Source: an uncultured Corynebacterium sp. (GTDB lineage: Bacteria > Actinomycetota > Actinomycetes > Mycobacteriales > Mycobacteriaceae). From it: 64,000 nucleotides of DNA. Numbering within the stretch: position 1 is the stretch's first letter; the number at the start of each line of letters is the position of its first letter. The translations under genes were made by a program, and so were the position numbers. The DNA is taken from NCBI RefSeq assembly GCF_946223165.1, contig NZ_CAMIBP010000007.1, positions 1 to 64,000 on the forward strand. The letters are read 5' to 3'. The notes under the pieces were generated by a model, which saw nothing but the letters and a program-made list of their open reading frames with translations, made no database searches and was not told where the DNA came from. Positions 1-7,883 of this stretch are shown piece after piece.

Positions 1-544
1 ACAGGGCCGCCTCGCCGGTAATCCACTGGCTCGTGCCGTCGGCGGCGGCTGTAAAGCCGTCGAGGGTCTGCGCGAACTTCAGCGTCACGTGTGGCCGACC
101 CAGGCGCGTCGCACCCAGCCACGGCACGAGCGCGTCCTCGATACCTGGCACCGGAGCGGTGTGCGCGACCTCGACGCCACGTTCGGCGAGGAACTCCGCT
201 CCGCCCGAGGCCACCGGGTTGGGATCGGAATGGACGTAGATGAGCCGCGCGATTCCCGCGTCGAGCAGCGCCTGGGTGCACGGCCCCGTGCGTCCAGTGT
301 GCGCGCACGGCTCCAGCGTCACCACGGCCGTGGCTCCCCGGGCGGCCGGTCCCGCGGCGCGCAACGCCATCACCTCCGCGTGTGCCCCACCGACAGGTTG
401 GGTGCGTCCGACGCCGACGACCTCACCGCGATCGTCGATAAGCACCGCGCCGACGGGCGGGTTCGGGCTCGTCCGCCCCTTCGCCCGCAGGCCCTGGTTC
501 ATGGCCAGCTCGACGGCCTGCGGGACCGACTCGATGCGCACCAT
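1..544 (-). CDS. ribD: Riboflavin biosynthesis deaminase/reductase RibD, partial (left edge)
   Basis: Bifunctional enzyme of riboflavin synthesis: N-terminal zinc-dependent pyrimidine deaminase followed by an NADPH-dependent reductase. The visible part encodes about 181 residues. The deaminase zinc site is clear: HAEV at about residues 55-58 and PCAHTGRTGPC at about 79-89. The reductase domain begins near FAQTLDGFTA and runs off the window. The ATG at 544-542 overlaps the TGA of rpe (TGATG), so translation is probably coupled to rpe. Neighbouring rpe supplies pentose phosphate, from which the ribulose-5-phosphate used by the same pathway is made. Only the N-terminal portion can be judged. Confidence 0.95.
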   Translation of the reverse strand, partial: MVRIESVPQAVELAMNQGLRAKGRTSPNPPVGAVLIDDRGEVVGVGRTQPVGGAHAEVMALRAAGPAARGATAVVTLEPCAHTGRTGPCTQALLDAGIARLIYVHSDPNPVASGGAEFLAERGVEVAHTAPVPGIEDALVPWLGATRLGRPHVTLKFAQTLDGFTAAADGTSQWITGEAAL

Positions 545-1221
545 CAGAGCGTGGCCAGGCGGCGCAGGTCCTCCACTGCGGCGGCCTTATCGTCCTGCTT
601 GTAGATTGCCGAGCCCGCCACGAAGGCGTCGCAACCGGCCTCCGCCGCCGCGCGGATGGTGTCCGCGGCGATGCCGCCGTCGATCTCGATGAGCGTGTCC
701 AGCCCGCGCTCGTCAATGGCCGCGCGCAGCTTGCGCACCTTGTCCAGCTGATCGGGCATGAACTTTTGGCCGCCAAACCCCGGCTCGACGCTCATCACCA
801 GAGCAAGGTCGAAGTGCTCGAGCTTGTCCAACCAGGGTTCGATGGGCGTGCCCGGCTTGATGGAAAACCCAGCGCGCACGCCGAGATCGCGGATGGTGCG
901 CGCCAAGTCCAGCGCCGCCTGCTCGTCCGCAACGGCCTCCACATGGAAGATGATGCAGTCGGCGCCGGCCTTCGCGTAGGTCTCCACCCACTTCTCCGGT
1001 TCCTCGATCATGAGGTGCACGTCGAGGGTCTGCGGGGTAATAGCGTCAACGGTGGCCGTGATGTCTGGGCCGAAAGACAGGTTGGGCACGAAATGTCCGT
1101 CCATAATGTCGACATGGATCCAGTCCGCGTTCGACACCGCGCGAACCTCGTCCCCCAGCTGGGAGAAGTCGGCGGCGAGGATAGACGGCGAGATGATGGG
1201 GGCTGTGTTCGGTGCAGACAT
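544..1221 (-). CDS. rpe: Ribulose-phosphate 3-epimerase
   Basis: Cytosolic TIM-barrel enzyme interconverting D-ribulose 5-phosphate and D-xylulose 5-phosphate in the pentose phosphate pathway. The 225-residue product has the usual length. Diagnostic stretches are SPSILAADF near the start, HVDIMDGHFVPNLSFGP (metal ligands H, D) at about 36-52, HLMIEEPE near 70, and the C-terminal phosphate-binding EIDGGI and VAGSAIY. It follows rsmB on the same strand after a 120-bp gap containing a large palindrome, and its stop overlaps the ribD start. The palindrome may separate it transcriptionally from the def-fmt-rsmB group. Confidence 0.97.
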   Translation of the reverse strand: MSAPNTAPIISPSILAADFSQLGDEVRAVSNADWIHVDIMDGHFVPNLSFGPDITATVDAITPQTLDVHLMIEEPEKWVETYAKAGADCIIFHVEAVADEQAALDLARTIRDLGVRAGFSIKPGTPIEPWLDKLEHFDLALVMSVEPGFGGQKFMPDQLDKVRKLRAAIDERGLDTLIEIDGGIAADTIRAAAEAGCDAFVAGSAIYKQDDKAAAVEDLRRLATL

Positions 1222-1251
1222 GTTCCTCAGTGTAGCTCCAGTATGAGTGGC

Positions 1252-1320
1252 TTAGGTGATGCTTTTCTATCTCAACGCGGCGGTTTTTCGGCCCGTTTGA
1301 GATATAAACGCATCACCTAA
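1252..1320. repeat. 69-bp palindrome with 24-bp arms between rsmB and rpe
   Basis: Arms at 1252-1275 and 1297-1320 are inverted copies with two mismatches (positions 11-12 and 15-16 of the arm), around a 21-bp centre. The outer 11 bases (TTAGGTGATGC / GCATCACCTAA) are perfect. The arms are AT-richer than the surroundings. There is no T-run after the stem on either strand, so it is not a textbook terminator, although it lies 21 bp beyond the rsmB stop. It could be a small repeat element, a recombination or protein-binding site, or a terminator/processing hairpin. Confidence 0.75.
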
Positions 1321-1341
1321 CACGCCGCGGCGGTGACATGG

Positions 1342-2889
1342 TTAGCCGCGGCGTAGCGCGGCGAAAAACATCGCGTCCGTGCCGTGGCGGTGCGGCCACA
1401 TTTGGACGGAGTGGAAGCGCCCCGTGTCCCCCATGTCCGGGATGAGGGCGTGCGCGTCCAGCTCAACCGCGCCCAGTTCCGTCACAGCGCGGTCCACGAT
1501 GTCGCGAGTCTCGCGCAGATCCGGCGAACACGTCGAGTAGATGACCACGCCGCCGGGGCGGACGAGATGCAACGCGGACTCCAGCAGCTCGAACTGCAGC
1601 GGGGCAAGCTCGGCGATATCCGACTCCGCCTTGCGCCAGCGTGCCTCCGGGCGGCGGCGCAGCGCGCCGAGACCCGAGCAGGGCGCGTCGACGAGGACGC
1701 GGTCATACCCAGCCTCGAGACCAGGCGAGCGTCCGTCTGCCACGTGGACAGTCACGGGCAGCCCAGCGGACGTGGTCGAGACGAGCTTCGCGCGATGTGG
1801 CGAGACCTCGACGGCGTCGACATGCGCGCCCTCAATGCGCGCGATGGCCCCCATAAGCGCCGCCTTGCCGCCGGGGCCGGCGCACAGATCCAGCCAGCGC
1901 CCCGTGTCCGGGCCGTCAAGCTCGGCCTCCGTGACAGCGCGGGCGATGAGCTGCGAGCCCTCGTCCTGAACCGCGGCGAGCCGCTCCTTCACCGGCTCGA
2001 GATCCGCCGGGTCGCCGTGCTCCATGTAGACGGCGTACGGCGAGTAGCGCCCCTCCTCGTTGCCAGTCATGAGCGCCAGTTCCTCCGCCGTGATCTCGCC
2101 CGGGCGGGCCACCAGGTGCACGATCGGGCGCTCGGAGTCCGCTGCCAGGGCGGCCTCGAGCTCGCCGATGCCGACGGACCGCGCGAAGGACTCTGCAATC
2201 CAAGTCGGGTGCGCGTTACGGAAGGCGATGGCAGGTATCTCTCCGGCCGGCTGCAGCTTCTCCAGCCACACCTGCGCCGGGGTCCGAGTAATCGTGCGCA
2301 TGATGCCATTAGCGAAGCCCTTGGCTCGCTCCTGGTCGGCCGCCTCGACGAGGCGCACGGTGGTATCGACCGCCGCGTGGGGCTCCACGCGGGTGTACAT
2401 CACCTGGTACGTGCCCAGGCGCAGCGCGGTGAGGACCTCTGGCGCCATGTCGTCGATGCCGCGGCTCGCGCACTCACCGATGACCGCATCAAGGACGCCC
2501 AGGGTGCGCAACGTACCGTAGGTGATCTCCGTGGCGAAGGCGGCATCTCGGCCCTCCACGTGCGCGGCAGACAAAGCCTTGGGCAGCACAAGATTGGCGA
2601 AAGCGTTATCGGTCTCCACGCGCAGCAGCGTCTCATAGGCCACCGCACGCGGGACGTCGACTCCCGCCGCGCGGGCCGCCTTCAGCAGGCTTGGCTTCTT
2701 CTCCGGCGCGGAGTGTGGAGCGCCGCCGCGCTGGGAACCGCCACGCTGAGAACCGCCCCGGCGAACGTGACGCGGTCCTCCAGTTTGGCGCTGCTCATCG
2801 CGCTGCTTGCGCCCCGGCTGCGCGACGTCACGCGCCGGTTCTTTCGGCTTATCGCCGGACTTGGACCGTGAACGGAAACCGCCACTCAT
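1342..2889 (-). CDS. rsmB: 16S rRNA (cytosine-967-C5)-methyltransferase RsmB
   Basis: SAM-dependent RNA methyltransferase of the RsmB/Sun family, 515 residues. The first ~70 residues are a basic, Arg/Gly/Lys-rich low-complexity tail, probably RNA-binding. A NusB-like domain follows (about 75-210), then the Rossmann methyltransferase: SAM motif LDLCAGPGGKAALMG at about 320-335, motif IV VDAPCSGLGALRRRPE with one key Cys near 405, and YSTCSPDLRET with the second Cys near 455. The ATG at 2889 overlaps the fmt stop (ATGA), so it is coupled to fmt, a common def-fmt-rsmB arrangement. The basic tail is longer than in the E. coli protein. Confidence 0.95.
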   Translation of the reverse strand: MSGGFRSRSKSGDKPKEPARDVAQPGRKQRDEQRQTGGPRHVRRGGSQRGGSQRGGAPHSAPEKKPSLLKAARAAGVDVPRAVAYETLLRVETDNAFANLVLPKALSAAHVEGRDAAFATEITYGTLRTLGVLDAVIGECASRGIDDMAPEVLTALRLGTYQVMYTRVEPHAAVDTTVRLVEAADQERAKGFANGIMRTITRTPAQVWLEKLQPAGEIPAIAFRNAHPTWIAESFARSVGIGELEAALAADSERPIVHLVARPGEITAEELALMTGNEEGRYSPYAVYMEHGDPADLEPVKERLAAVQDEGSQLIARAVTEAELDGPDTGRWLDLCAGPGGKAALMGAIARIEGAHVDAVEVSPHRAKLVSTTSAGLPVTVHVADGRSPGLEAGYDRVLVDAPCSGLGALRRRPEARWRKAESDIAELAPLQFELLESALHLVRPGGVVIYSTCSPDLRETRDIVDRAVTELGAVELDAHALIPDMGDTGRFHSVQMWPHRHGTDAMFFAALRRG

Positions 2890-3842
2890 GCGAACCTCAT
2901 TTCTACGCTGTCAGTACTGGTGGAAAGGCCGCGCGCCCAATCGGCCGCGTCCATCATCTTCTTCCCCGGCGGTTGAATGCGGCCTAGCCGGACCGCGCCA
3001 CTGCCAGTGCCCACGTGGACGGCGCGTTTGGAAATGCGCAGCACGCCTGGTTCCACTGCTTCCACTGGCTCCGTCTCCGGGGACGACGACACGGGCCCAA
3101 TCTTGACGCGCTCTCCATCGAGAGTGGTCCACGCGCCCGGACCTGGGGTGTGAGCGCGGATGTGACGATCGACGTCTGCGGCCGGGGCGGTCCAATCGAT
3201 ACGGGCGTCCTCAGTGGAAATCTTGTGCGCGTACGTCGCCTCGCCTTCTTGGGGGCGCGGCGTAATCGTGCCATCTTCCAGACCATCCATGGTGGAGACC
3301 AAGAGATCGCCCCCGGCGTGGGCCAGGCGGGTGAGCACATCGTCGGCCGTATCGGTGGGTTCAATCGCCGACTCTAGAGTGGCGAGGATGTCTCCAGTGT
3401 CGAGCCCCTCGTCGATGCGGAACGTCGTAGCGCCCGTGACGACATCACCCGCCGCGATCGCCGCCTGGACCGGCGCCGCGCCACGCCACGCCGGCAGCAA
3501 AGAAAAGTGCAGGTTAACCCAGCCGTGCGCGGGAACGTCGAGCAGATCGGGAGTGATGAGGTTGCCGTAGGCCACTACGGGGATGGCATCGGGGTTCAGC
3601 TCTGCGAGGCGGGCCCGCAGGGCATCGCCGGCCTCGGTGCCGGGCTTGAGCGTCGTAGGTGTGAGCACCTCGATGCCGTGCTCCTGCGCGAGCGCCTTAA
3701 CAGGGCTGGGGTGCAGGGTACGCCCGCGGCCGCGGCGGGCATCGGGCCGCGTTACCACGGCGACGACCTCGTGGCGGGAGGCCAGCAATTTGTCCAGGGC
3801 CACGACGGCAGGCTCTGGGGTTCCGGCGAAAATGAGTCGCAT
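2886..3842 (-). CDS. fmt: Methionyl-tRNA formyltransferase
   Basis: Transfers a formyl group from 10-formyltetrahydrofolate to initiator Met-tRNA. The 318-residue protein starts MRLIFAGTPEPAVVALD; an upstream in-frame extension is low-quality sequence overlapping def and is rejected. The catalytic region NLHFSLLPAWRGAAPVQ lies at about 107-123 and the conserved D of TGATTFRIDEGLDTGDI follows. The C-terminal tRNA-binding OB-like domain is present (HAHTPGPGAW-like segment). It begins 16 bp after def and overlaps rsmB by 4 bp, so def, fmt and rsmB are probably one transcript. Confidence 0.97.
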   Translation of the reverse strand: MRLIFAGTPEPAVVALDKLLASRHEVVAVVTRPDARRGRGRTLHPSPVKALAQEHGIEVLTPTTLKPGTEAGDALRARLAELNPDAIPVVAYGNLITPDLLDVPAHGWVNLHFSLLPAWRGAAPVQAAIAAGDVVTGATTFRIDEGLDTGDILATLESAIEPTDTADDVLTRLAHAGGDLLVSTMDGLEDGTITPRPQEGEATYAHKISTEDARIDWTAPAADVDRHIRAHTPGPGAWTTLDGERVKIGPVSSSPETEPVEAVEPGVLRISKRAVHVGTGSGAVRLGRIQPPGKKMMDAADWARGLSTSTDSVEMRFA

Positions 3843-3858
3843 GGGTACCTTCCCTTGT

Positions 3859-4368
3859 CTAGGAGTTAAACCAGTCGGAGGTGCGGATAGTGGCCATGGC
3901 GTCCTTGCGCAGCTCGGGCGTGAGACGCTCGAGGAAGAGGACGCCATCGAGGTGATCGGTCTCGTGTTGCACGCAGCGCGCCATGAGCCCGGAGACAATC
4001 ATGCCCACGGGGCGGCCGGCAACGTCGAAGCCCCGCACCGCGACGGTCTGATAGCGCGTTGTATCGAGAGAGATACCAGGAATGGACAAGCAGCCCTCGC
4101 GGCCGGTCTGCGTTGCCTCCCCGACGGGTTCCCACACCGGGTTGATGAGTGCCCCGCGCATGCCGGGATTAACGTGCGAGCAGTCGTACACGAAGATGCG
4201 CTTGGTCAGGCCGATCTGATTGGCAGCCAACCCGACACCCCCGGAGTCCTCCATGGTCTCGAGCATGTCGGCGGCTAGGGCCTCCAACCCGGCATCGAAG
4301 ACGGTGATCTCCGTAGCTTGCGCCTTAAGGACGGGATCCCCGTACAGTCTTACGTCACGCACGGTCAT
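3859..4368 (-). CDS. def: Peptide deformylase
   Basis: Metalloenzyme removing the N-formyl group from nascent proteins, the partner reaction to fmt downstream. All three motifs are present: GGVGLAANQ, EGCLSIPG (metal Cys) and QHETDHLDG (HExxH, metal His pair plus catalytic Glu). I place the start at MTVRDVRLYGDPVL (ATG at 4368), because AAGGAG at 4386-4381 lies upstream of it; spacing of 12 bases is long. In-frame alternatives are ATG at 4380, directly abutting the AAGGAG, and GTG at 4398, without a visible ribosome-binding site. Length is about 169 residues, usual for the family. Confidence 0.95.
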   Translation of the reverse strand: MTVRDVRLYGDPVLKAQATEITVFDAGLEALAADMLETMEDSGGVGLAANQIGLTKRIFVYDCSHVNPGMRGALINPVWEPVGEATQTGREGCLSIPGISLDTTRYQTVAVRGFDVAGRPVGMIVSGLMARCVQHETDHLDGVLFLERLTPELRKDAMATIRTSDWFNS

Positions 4369-4479
4369 GCTGGTGGACATCTCCTTGCTGTCGGTCACGA
4401 ATAGGTGCTTCGCAGGCGCCCGAGTTGCGCATAAGGTCGCTCCGGGCTCGTATCTCCCACCACATTAGTGCAGCCCGCG

Positions 4480-6504
4480 CTAACCGATGTGGATGGGATC
4501 AACCTGCACGCGCAACGGCAGGTCCTCCTTACGGCCCGCCCGCTCAGCCTGAGCTACGCGCAGCGCGGCACCCAGCGCGGCCCGCGGGCCTGGCGGCGTG
4601 CGCACGAGCATGCGCTGCGGCGGGCCAAACACGGCGGCATCGTAATCGCCCGGCAACGGGTTACCCGGGGGCAGCGGCACCGGGCCGAGGACCTCAGCAT
4701 GCTCGGGGAGCTGGAGCTGCTGCAGGAAAGCGTCGAGGGAAGCGTTGGCACCGTCGATGGCGGCTAGAGGAACGGCCGGAGGAAACCTCGTGGCGCGCCG
4801 GAGTTCGAGCTCGGCCGCGGCGGCGCCCACCATGTCCCACTGGGAAAAGTACTGGATGACCGGCAGTTGCTCGTCGGCGGCGATGACCACTTCGCCGCCG
4901 TGGGAGGCCGGGGCCACGCGGGTGGCGGCCTCCGCCCACGTCGCGAGGGCATCCTCCGTGGCCCGCAAGTCCTGACGGCCGAGGAGCGCGCCGGTGTCCA
5001 TGAGCAGCGCTGCCCCAAAGTGGCCACCGCCGGCCACGCGCGGCTCCGCGCCAGGCGTGCAAATAACCAGCGCGGCCGCCTTCGGCACTTCATCTATGAC
5101 CTTGTTGCCTCCGGAGACGATGACGCGGGCGGGCGCGAACGCTCGGCCAAGTTCTTCGGCGGTGCGCTCCGAGCCGAGGACGATGGCCCGCAGGCGCGGG
5201 GAGCCGCAGGCATGGCACCGGTGTTGCGCGTCGGCGCGACCGCACCACGTGCACGTGGGGACTGCGGCCAGCGCGGAGCTATCCCCCGCCGGAAAGCTCA
5301 GCGGCCCGTTGCAGTGGCGGCAGCGGGCGGGCGTGCGGCACTGGCCGCACGCAAGGATAGGCATATATCCCTTGCGCGGCACCTGAACCAGCACGGGTTC
5401 ATCGCGGTCAAGGGCACGCCGTGCGGCCTGGTACGCGGGGCCCCGCAGCGCGGTTGTGCCGCCACGTTCGCGAGCCATATCCATGCCGTACTGACCCACG
5501 GGCACGACGGCCGGGCGGCGGCGGACGAGGGCCTCGGGGGTGGGCAGCAGGTCGTGCGCCCAGCCTGACTCCACCAACAGCTGCGTCTCCGCGGTGCGCG
5601 CGTGCCCGGCAAGGATGAGCGAGGACTTCTCCAGGGCGCTGCGCGTCGTGAGGACCTCGCGCGCGTGGACATAGGGCCGCACATTGTCCACAAGGTTGTC
5701 GTCGCCATCGTTGTAGATGACCGCTAGGCGGAGGTTGTGCACTGGAGCGAACGCCGCGGAGCGCGTTCCTATGATCACCCGAGCCTGACCAGTAGCGGCG
5801 GACAGGTAGCGCCGGTAGCGGGCCTGCGGGCCCAAAGAATTGGACAACACCGTCACTTGCTTGGCCGACAGCCCCGCGCGCAGCGCCGCTTCAAGGTGAT
5901 CAAGGTCCCGCTGGTGCGGCACCACGAGGATGACGCCGCCGCCGTCGAGTGCCACCTTGGCGGCCAAGGTTGCCAGCGCGGCAGCCCAGTCGTCCCCCGG
6001 CGCTATCTGCCAGGCCGCTCGGGCCACGCCGCCGCGCAGCACCGTATCGACGAAGGATTCGCCATGCGCATACGCGGACCATGCAGACAGATCAGGCTCC
6101 GCGGCCTCCCCCAGTTCCTCCCACGGGGTCTGCAAATCAGACTCCTCGGCTTTGGCATGGCGCGGCGGGATAGCCGTGCGGATGATATCGCTGCGGGTGC
6201 CGGCGTAGCGGTCGGCCAGCGCGTCAACCAGCGCGGACAAGGACGCAGGGTAGACGACGAAAGGCGAGACCACGCGCTCAATGAACCGCAGCGATCCGCC
6301 GAAATCGGAGCCCTCCCGGCGCTCCAGAACGATGGCGTCCTGGAGCTGGCCGTTAAAGCGAATGCGGACCCGGACCCCCGGCTGCGCGGTGGCAGAGTCC
6401 TCCTCGGCAACAAGGTAGTCGAAAGGCCGGTCGAGGTGCGCGATGCGCAGCAACGGCAACACCCGCACAACCGGGTTAACGGCGGCGGGTGTTTTCTTAG
6501 GCAT
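4480..6504 (-). CDS. priA: PriA-like primosomal protein N', helicase motifs degenerate
   Basis: Replication-restart protein of the PriA family (about 674 residues). The N-terminal DNA-binding domain (VLPLLRIAHLDRPFDYLV) and the zinc-binding cysteine cluster (CGQCRTPARCRHC, then CTWCG and CHACG, around residues 395-450) are intact. In contrast the ATPase core is degenerate: the Walker A position reads APGDDWAAAL instead of GxxGxGKT, and the DEAH box reads NDGDD. Actinobacterial PriA proteins are known to lack recognisable helicase motifs, so this is probably the normal lineage form with a structural, not motor, role. Start taken at ATG 6504; a TTG at 6522 is in frame, and neither has a strong ribosome-binding site. 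Confidence 0.93.
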   Translation of the reverse strand: MPKKTPAAVNPVVRVLPLLRIAHLDRPFDYLVAEEDSATAQPGVRVRIRFNGQLQDAIVLERREGSDFGGSLRFIERVVSPFVVYPASLSALVDALADRYAGTRSDIIRTAIPPRHAKAEESDLQTPWEELGEAAEPDLSAWSAYAHGESFVDTVLRGGVARAAWQIAPGDDWAAALATLAAKVALDGGGVILVVPHQRDLDHLEAALRAGLSAKQVTVLSNSLGPQARYRRYLSAATGQARVIIGTRSAAFAPVHNLRLAVIYNDGDDNLVDNVRPYVHAREVLTTRSALEKSSLILAGHARTAETQLLVESGWAHDLLPTPEALVRRRPAVVPVGQYGMDMARERGGTTALRGPAYQAARRALDRDEPVLVQVPRKGYMPILACGQCRTPARCRHCNGPLSFPAGDSSALAAVPTCTWCGRADAQHRCHACGSPRLRAIVLGSERTAEELGRAFAPARVIVSGGNKVIDEVPKAAALVICTPGAEPRVAGGGHFGAALLMDTGALLGRQDLRATEDALATWAEAATRVAPASHGGEVVIAADEQLPVIQYFSQWDMVGAAAAELELRRATRFPPAVPLAAIDGANASLDAFLQQLQLPEHAEVLGPVPLPPGNPLPGDYDAAVFGPPQRMLVRTPPGPRAALGAALRVAQAERAGRKEDLPLRVQVDPIHIG

Positions 6505-6549
6505 GAAGCTAGATTCTAGCAACAGGCCCGGACAGCGCGAGTCCGGAGA

Positions 6550-7776
6550 CTAGGCCAGTCCGCAGGCCCGGCGCAGATCCGCGGCGCAGTCCGTACGCTC
6601 CCAGGGCAGGTCCACATCGGTGCGGCCAAAGTGGCCGTATGCGGCGGTCTTTCGGTAGATCGGGCGGCGCAGATCGAGCTCACGAATGATGGCGGCCGGG
6701 CGCAGGTCGAAGACCTTGAGGACGGCCTGCTGGATCTGCGCGTCCGTGAGACCATCCACCGCGGTGCCGAAGGTCTCAACGTAAAGGCCCACCGGATTTG
6801 CGCGGCCAATGGCGTATGCCACCTGGACTTCGGCGCGATCGGCGAGGCCGGCGGCGACGATATTCTTCGCCACCCAGCGCATGGCGTAGGCGCCGGAGCG
6901 GTCCACCTTGCTGGGATCCTTGCCGGAGAAGGCGCCGCCGCCGTGGCGTGCCATGCCACCGTACGTGTCGACGATGATCTTGCGACCGGTCAGGCCTGCG
7001 TCTCCCATGGGGCCGCCGAGGATGAAAGAACCCGACGGATTGGTAAGCAGCGTGGTCTCCTCGTCGTAGAAGTCCTTGAGGCCGGCGTCGGCGATGACCC
7101 ATTCCACGACGTGCTCGCGCAGATGCTCCGCGAGCCACTCCTGGGTGACGTCGGGATCGTGCTGGGTGGAGATCACGATGGTGTCGAGGCGCACCGGGAC
7201 GTTGTTGTCGTCATAGGCGAACGTCACCTGGGTCTTGCCATCCGGACGCAGGTGCGGGACGATGCCCTCCTTGCGGACCTGGGTGAGGCGGCGGGCGAGG
7301 CGGTGCGCCGTAGAGATGGGCAGCGGCATAAACTCCGCGGTCTCGTTCGTGGCGTAGCCAAACATGAGACCCTGGTCGCCAGCACCTACCTGGTCAACAA
7401 CCTCGATAAGGCCGCCGGCACGGAACTCGGTGGAGTTGTCCACGCCCGCGCCGATCTCGGCCGACTGCTCACCAATGGCGACGTTGACGCCGCAGGTGGT
7501 GCCGTCGAATCCGACGTCGGAGGAGGTGAAACCGATCTCGCGCAGGGTGTTGCGCACGAGCGCGGGAATCTCGACGTATCCCTTGGTGCGCACTTCACCC
7601 ACGACGTGGACCTGGCCGGTGGTGACCAGGGTTTCCACGGCGACGTGGGCGTGGGGATCGACCTCGAGGAGGGCATCGAGAATGGTGTCAGAGATGGCGT
7701 CGCAGATCTTGTCCGGGTGGCCTTCGGTCACGGACTCGGACGTGAAGAGTCGTGGTGCAACGGCGTTATTCGTCAC
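6550..7776 (-). CDS. metK: S-adenosylmethionine synthetase
   Basis: Makes S-adenosylmethionine from methionine and ATP. The 408-residue protein has the three-domain family features: TSESVTEGHPDKICD at about 12-26, the ATP-binding GAGDQGLMFGYA near 130, and the phosphate loop GGAFSGKDPSKVDRSGAY near 280. Its product feeds the methyltransferases nearby (rsmB among them) but there is no obvious operon logic. A perfect McbR-type operator lies 72 bp upstream of the start codon, suggesting repression with the rest of the methionine/cysteine regulon. Confidence 0.98.
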   Translation of the reverse strand: MTNNAVAPRLFTSESVTEGHPDKICDAISDTILDALLEVDPHAHVAVETLVTTGQVHVVGEVRTKGYVEIPALVRNTLREIGFTSSDVGFDGTTCGVNVAIGEQSAEIGAGVDNSTEFRAGGLIEVVDQVGAGDQGLMFGYATNETAEFMPLPISTAHRLARRLTQVRKEGIVPHLRPDGKTQVTFAYDDNNVPVRLDTIVISTQHDPDVTQEWLAEHLREHVVEWVIADAGLKDFYDEETTLLTNPSGSFILGGPMGDAGLTGRKIIVDTYGGMARHGGGAFSGKDPSKVDRSGAYAMRWVAKNIVAAGLADRAEVQVAYAIGRANPVGLYVETFGTAVDGLTDAQIQQAVLKVFDLRPAAIIRELDLRRPIYRKTAAYGHFGRTDVDLPWERTDCAADLRRACGLA

Positions 7777-7847
7777 GTGAATGATCCTTTAGAAGTGAGA
7801 AATTGCGGTGCATGGTTCTGGCCCCAAGCGTTAACGAGGACCCAGTG

Positions 7848-7863
7848 TAGACCAAGCGGTCTA
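7848..7863. promoter_or_regulatory. Candidate McbR operator upstream of metK
   Basis: TAGAC-CAAGCG-GTCTA is an exact match to the inverted repeat TAGAC-N6-GTCTA described for McbR, the TetR-type repressor of sulfur amino acid genes in Corynebacterium glutamicum. It is centred about 80 bp before the metK ATG, in the metK-coaBC gap. Binding and control by an McbR orthologue are inferred; the regulator itself is not in this window. Confidence 0.85.
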
Positions 7864-7883
7864 TCTTTGCAATTGTGAGGGGT

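Noticed and set aside
1384..2871. Long plus-strand open frame opposite rsmB
   Set aside because: Composition is Arg/Gly/His-rich shadow sequence; rsmB on the other strand has all catalytic motifs.
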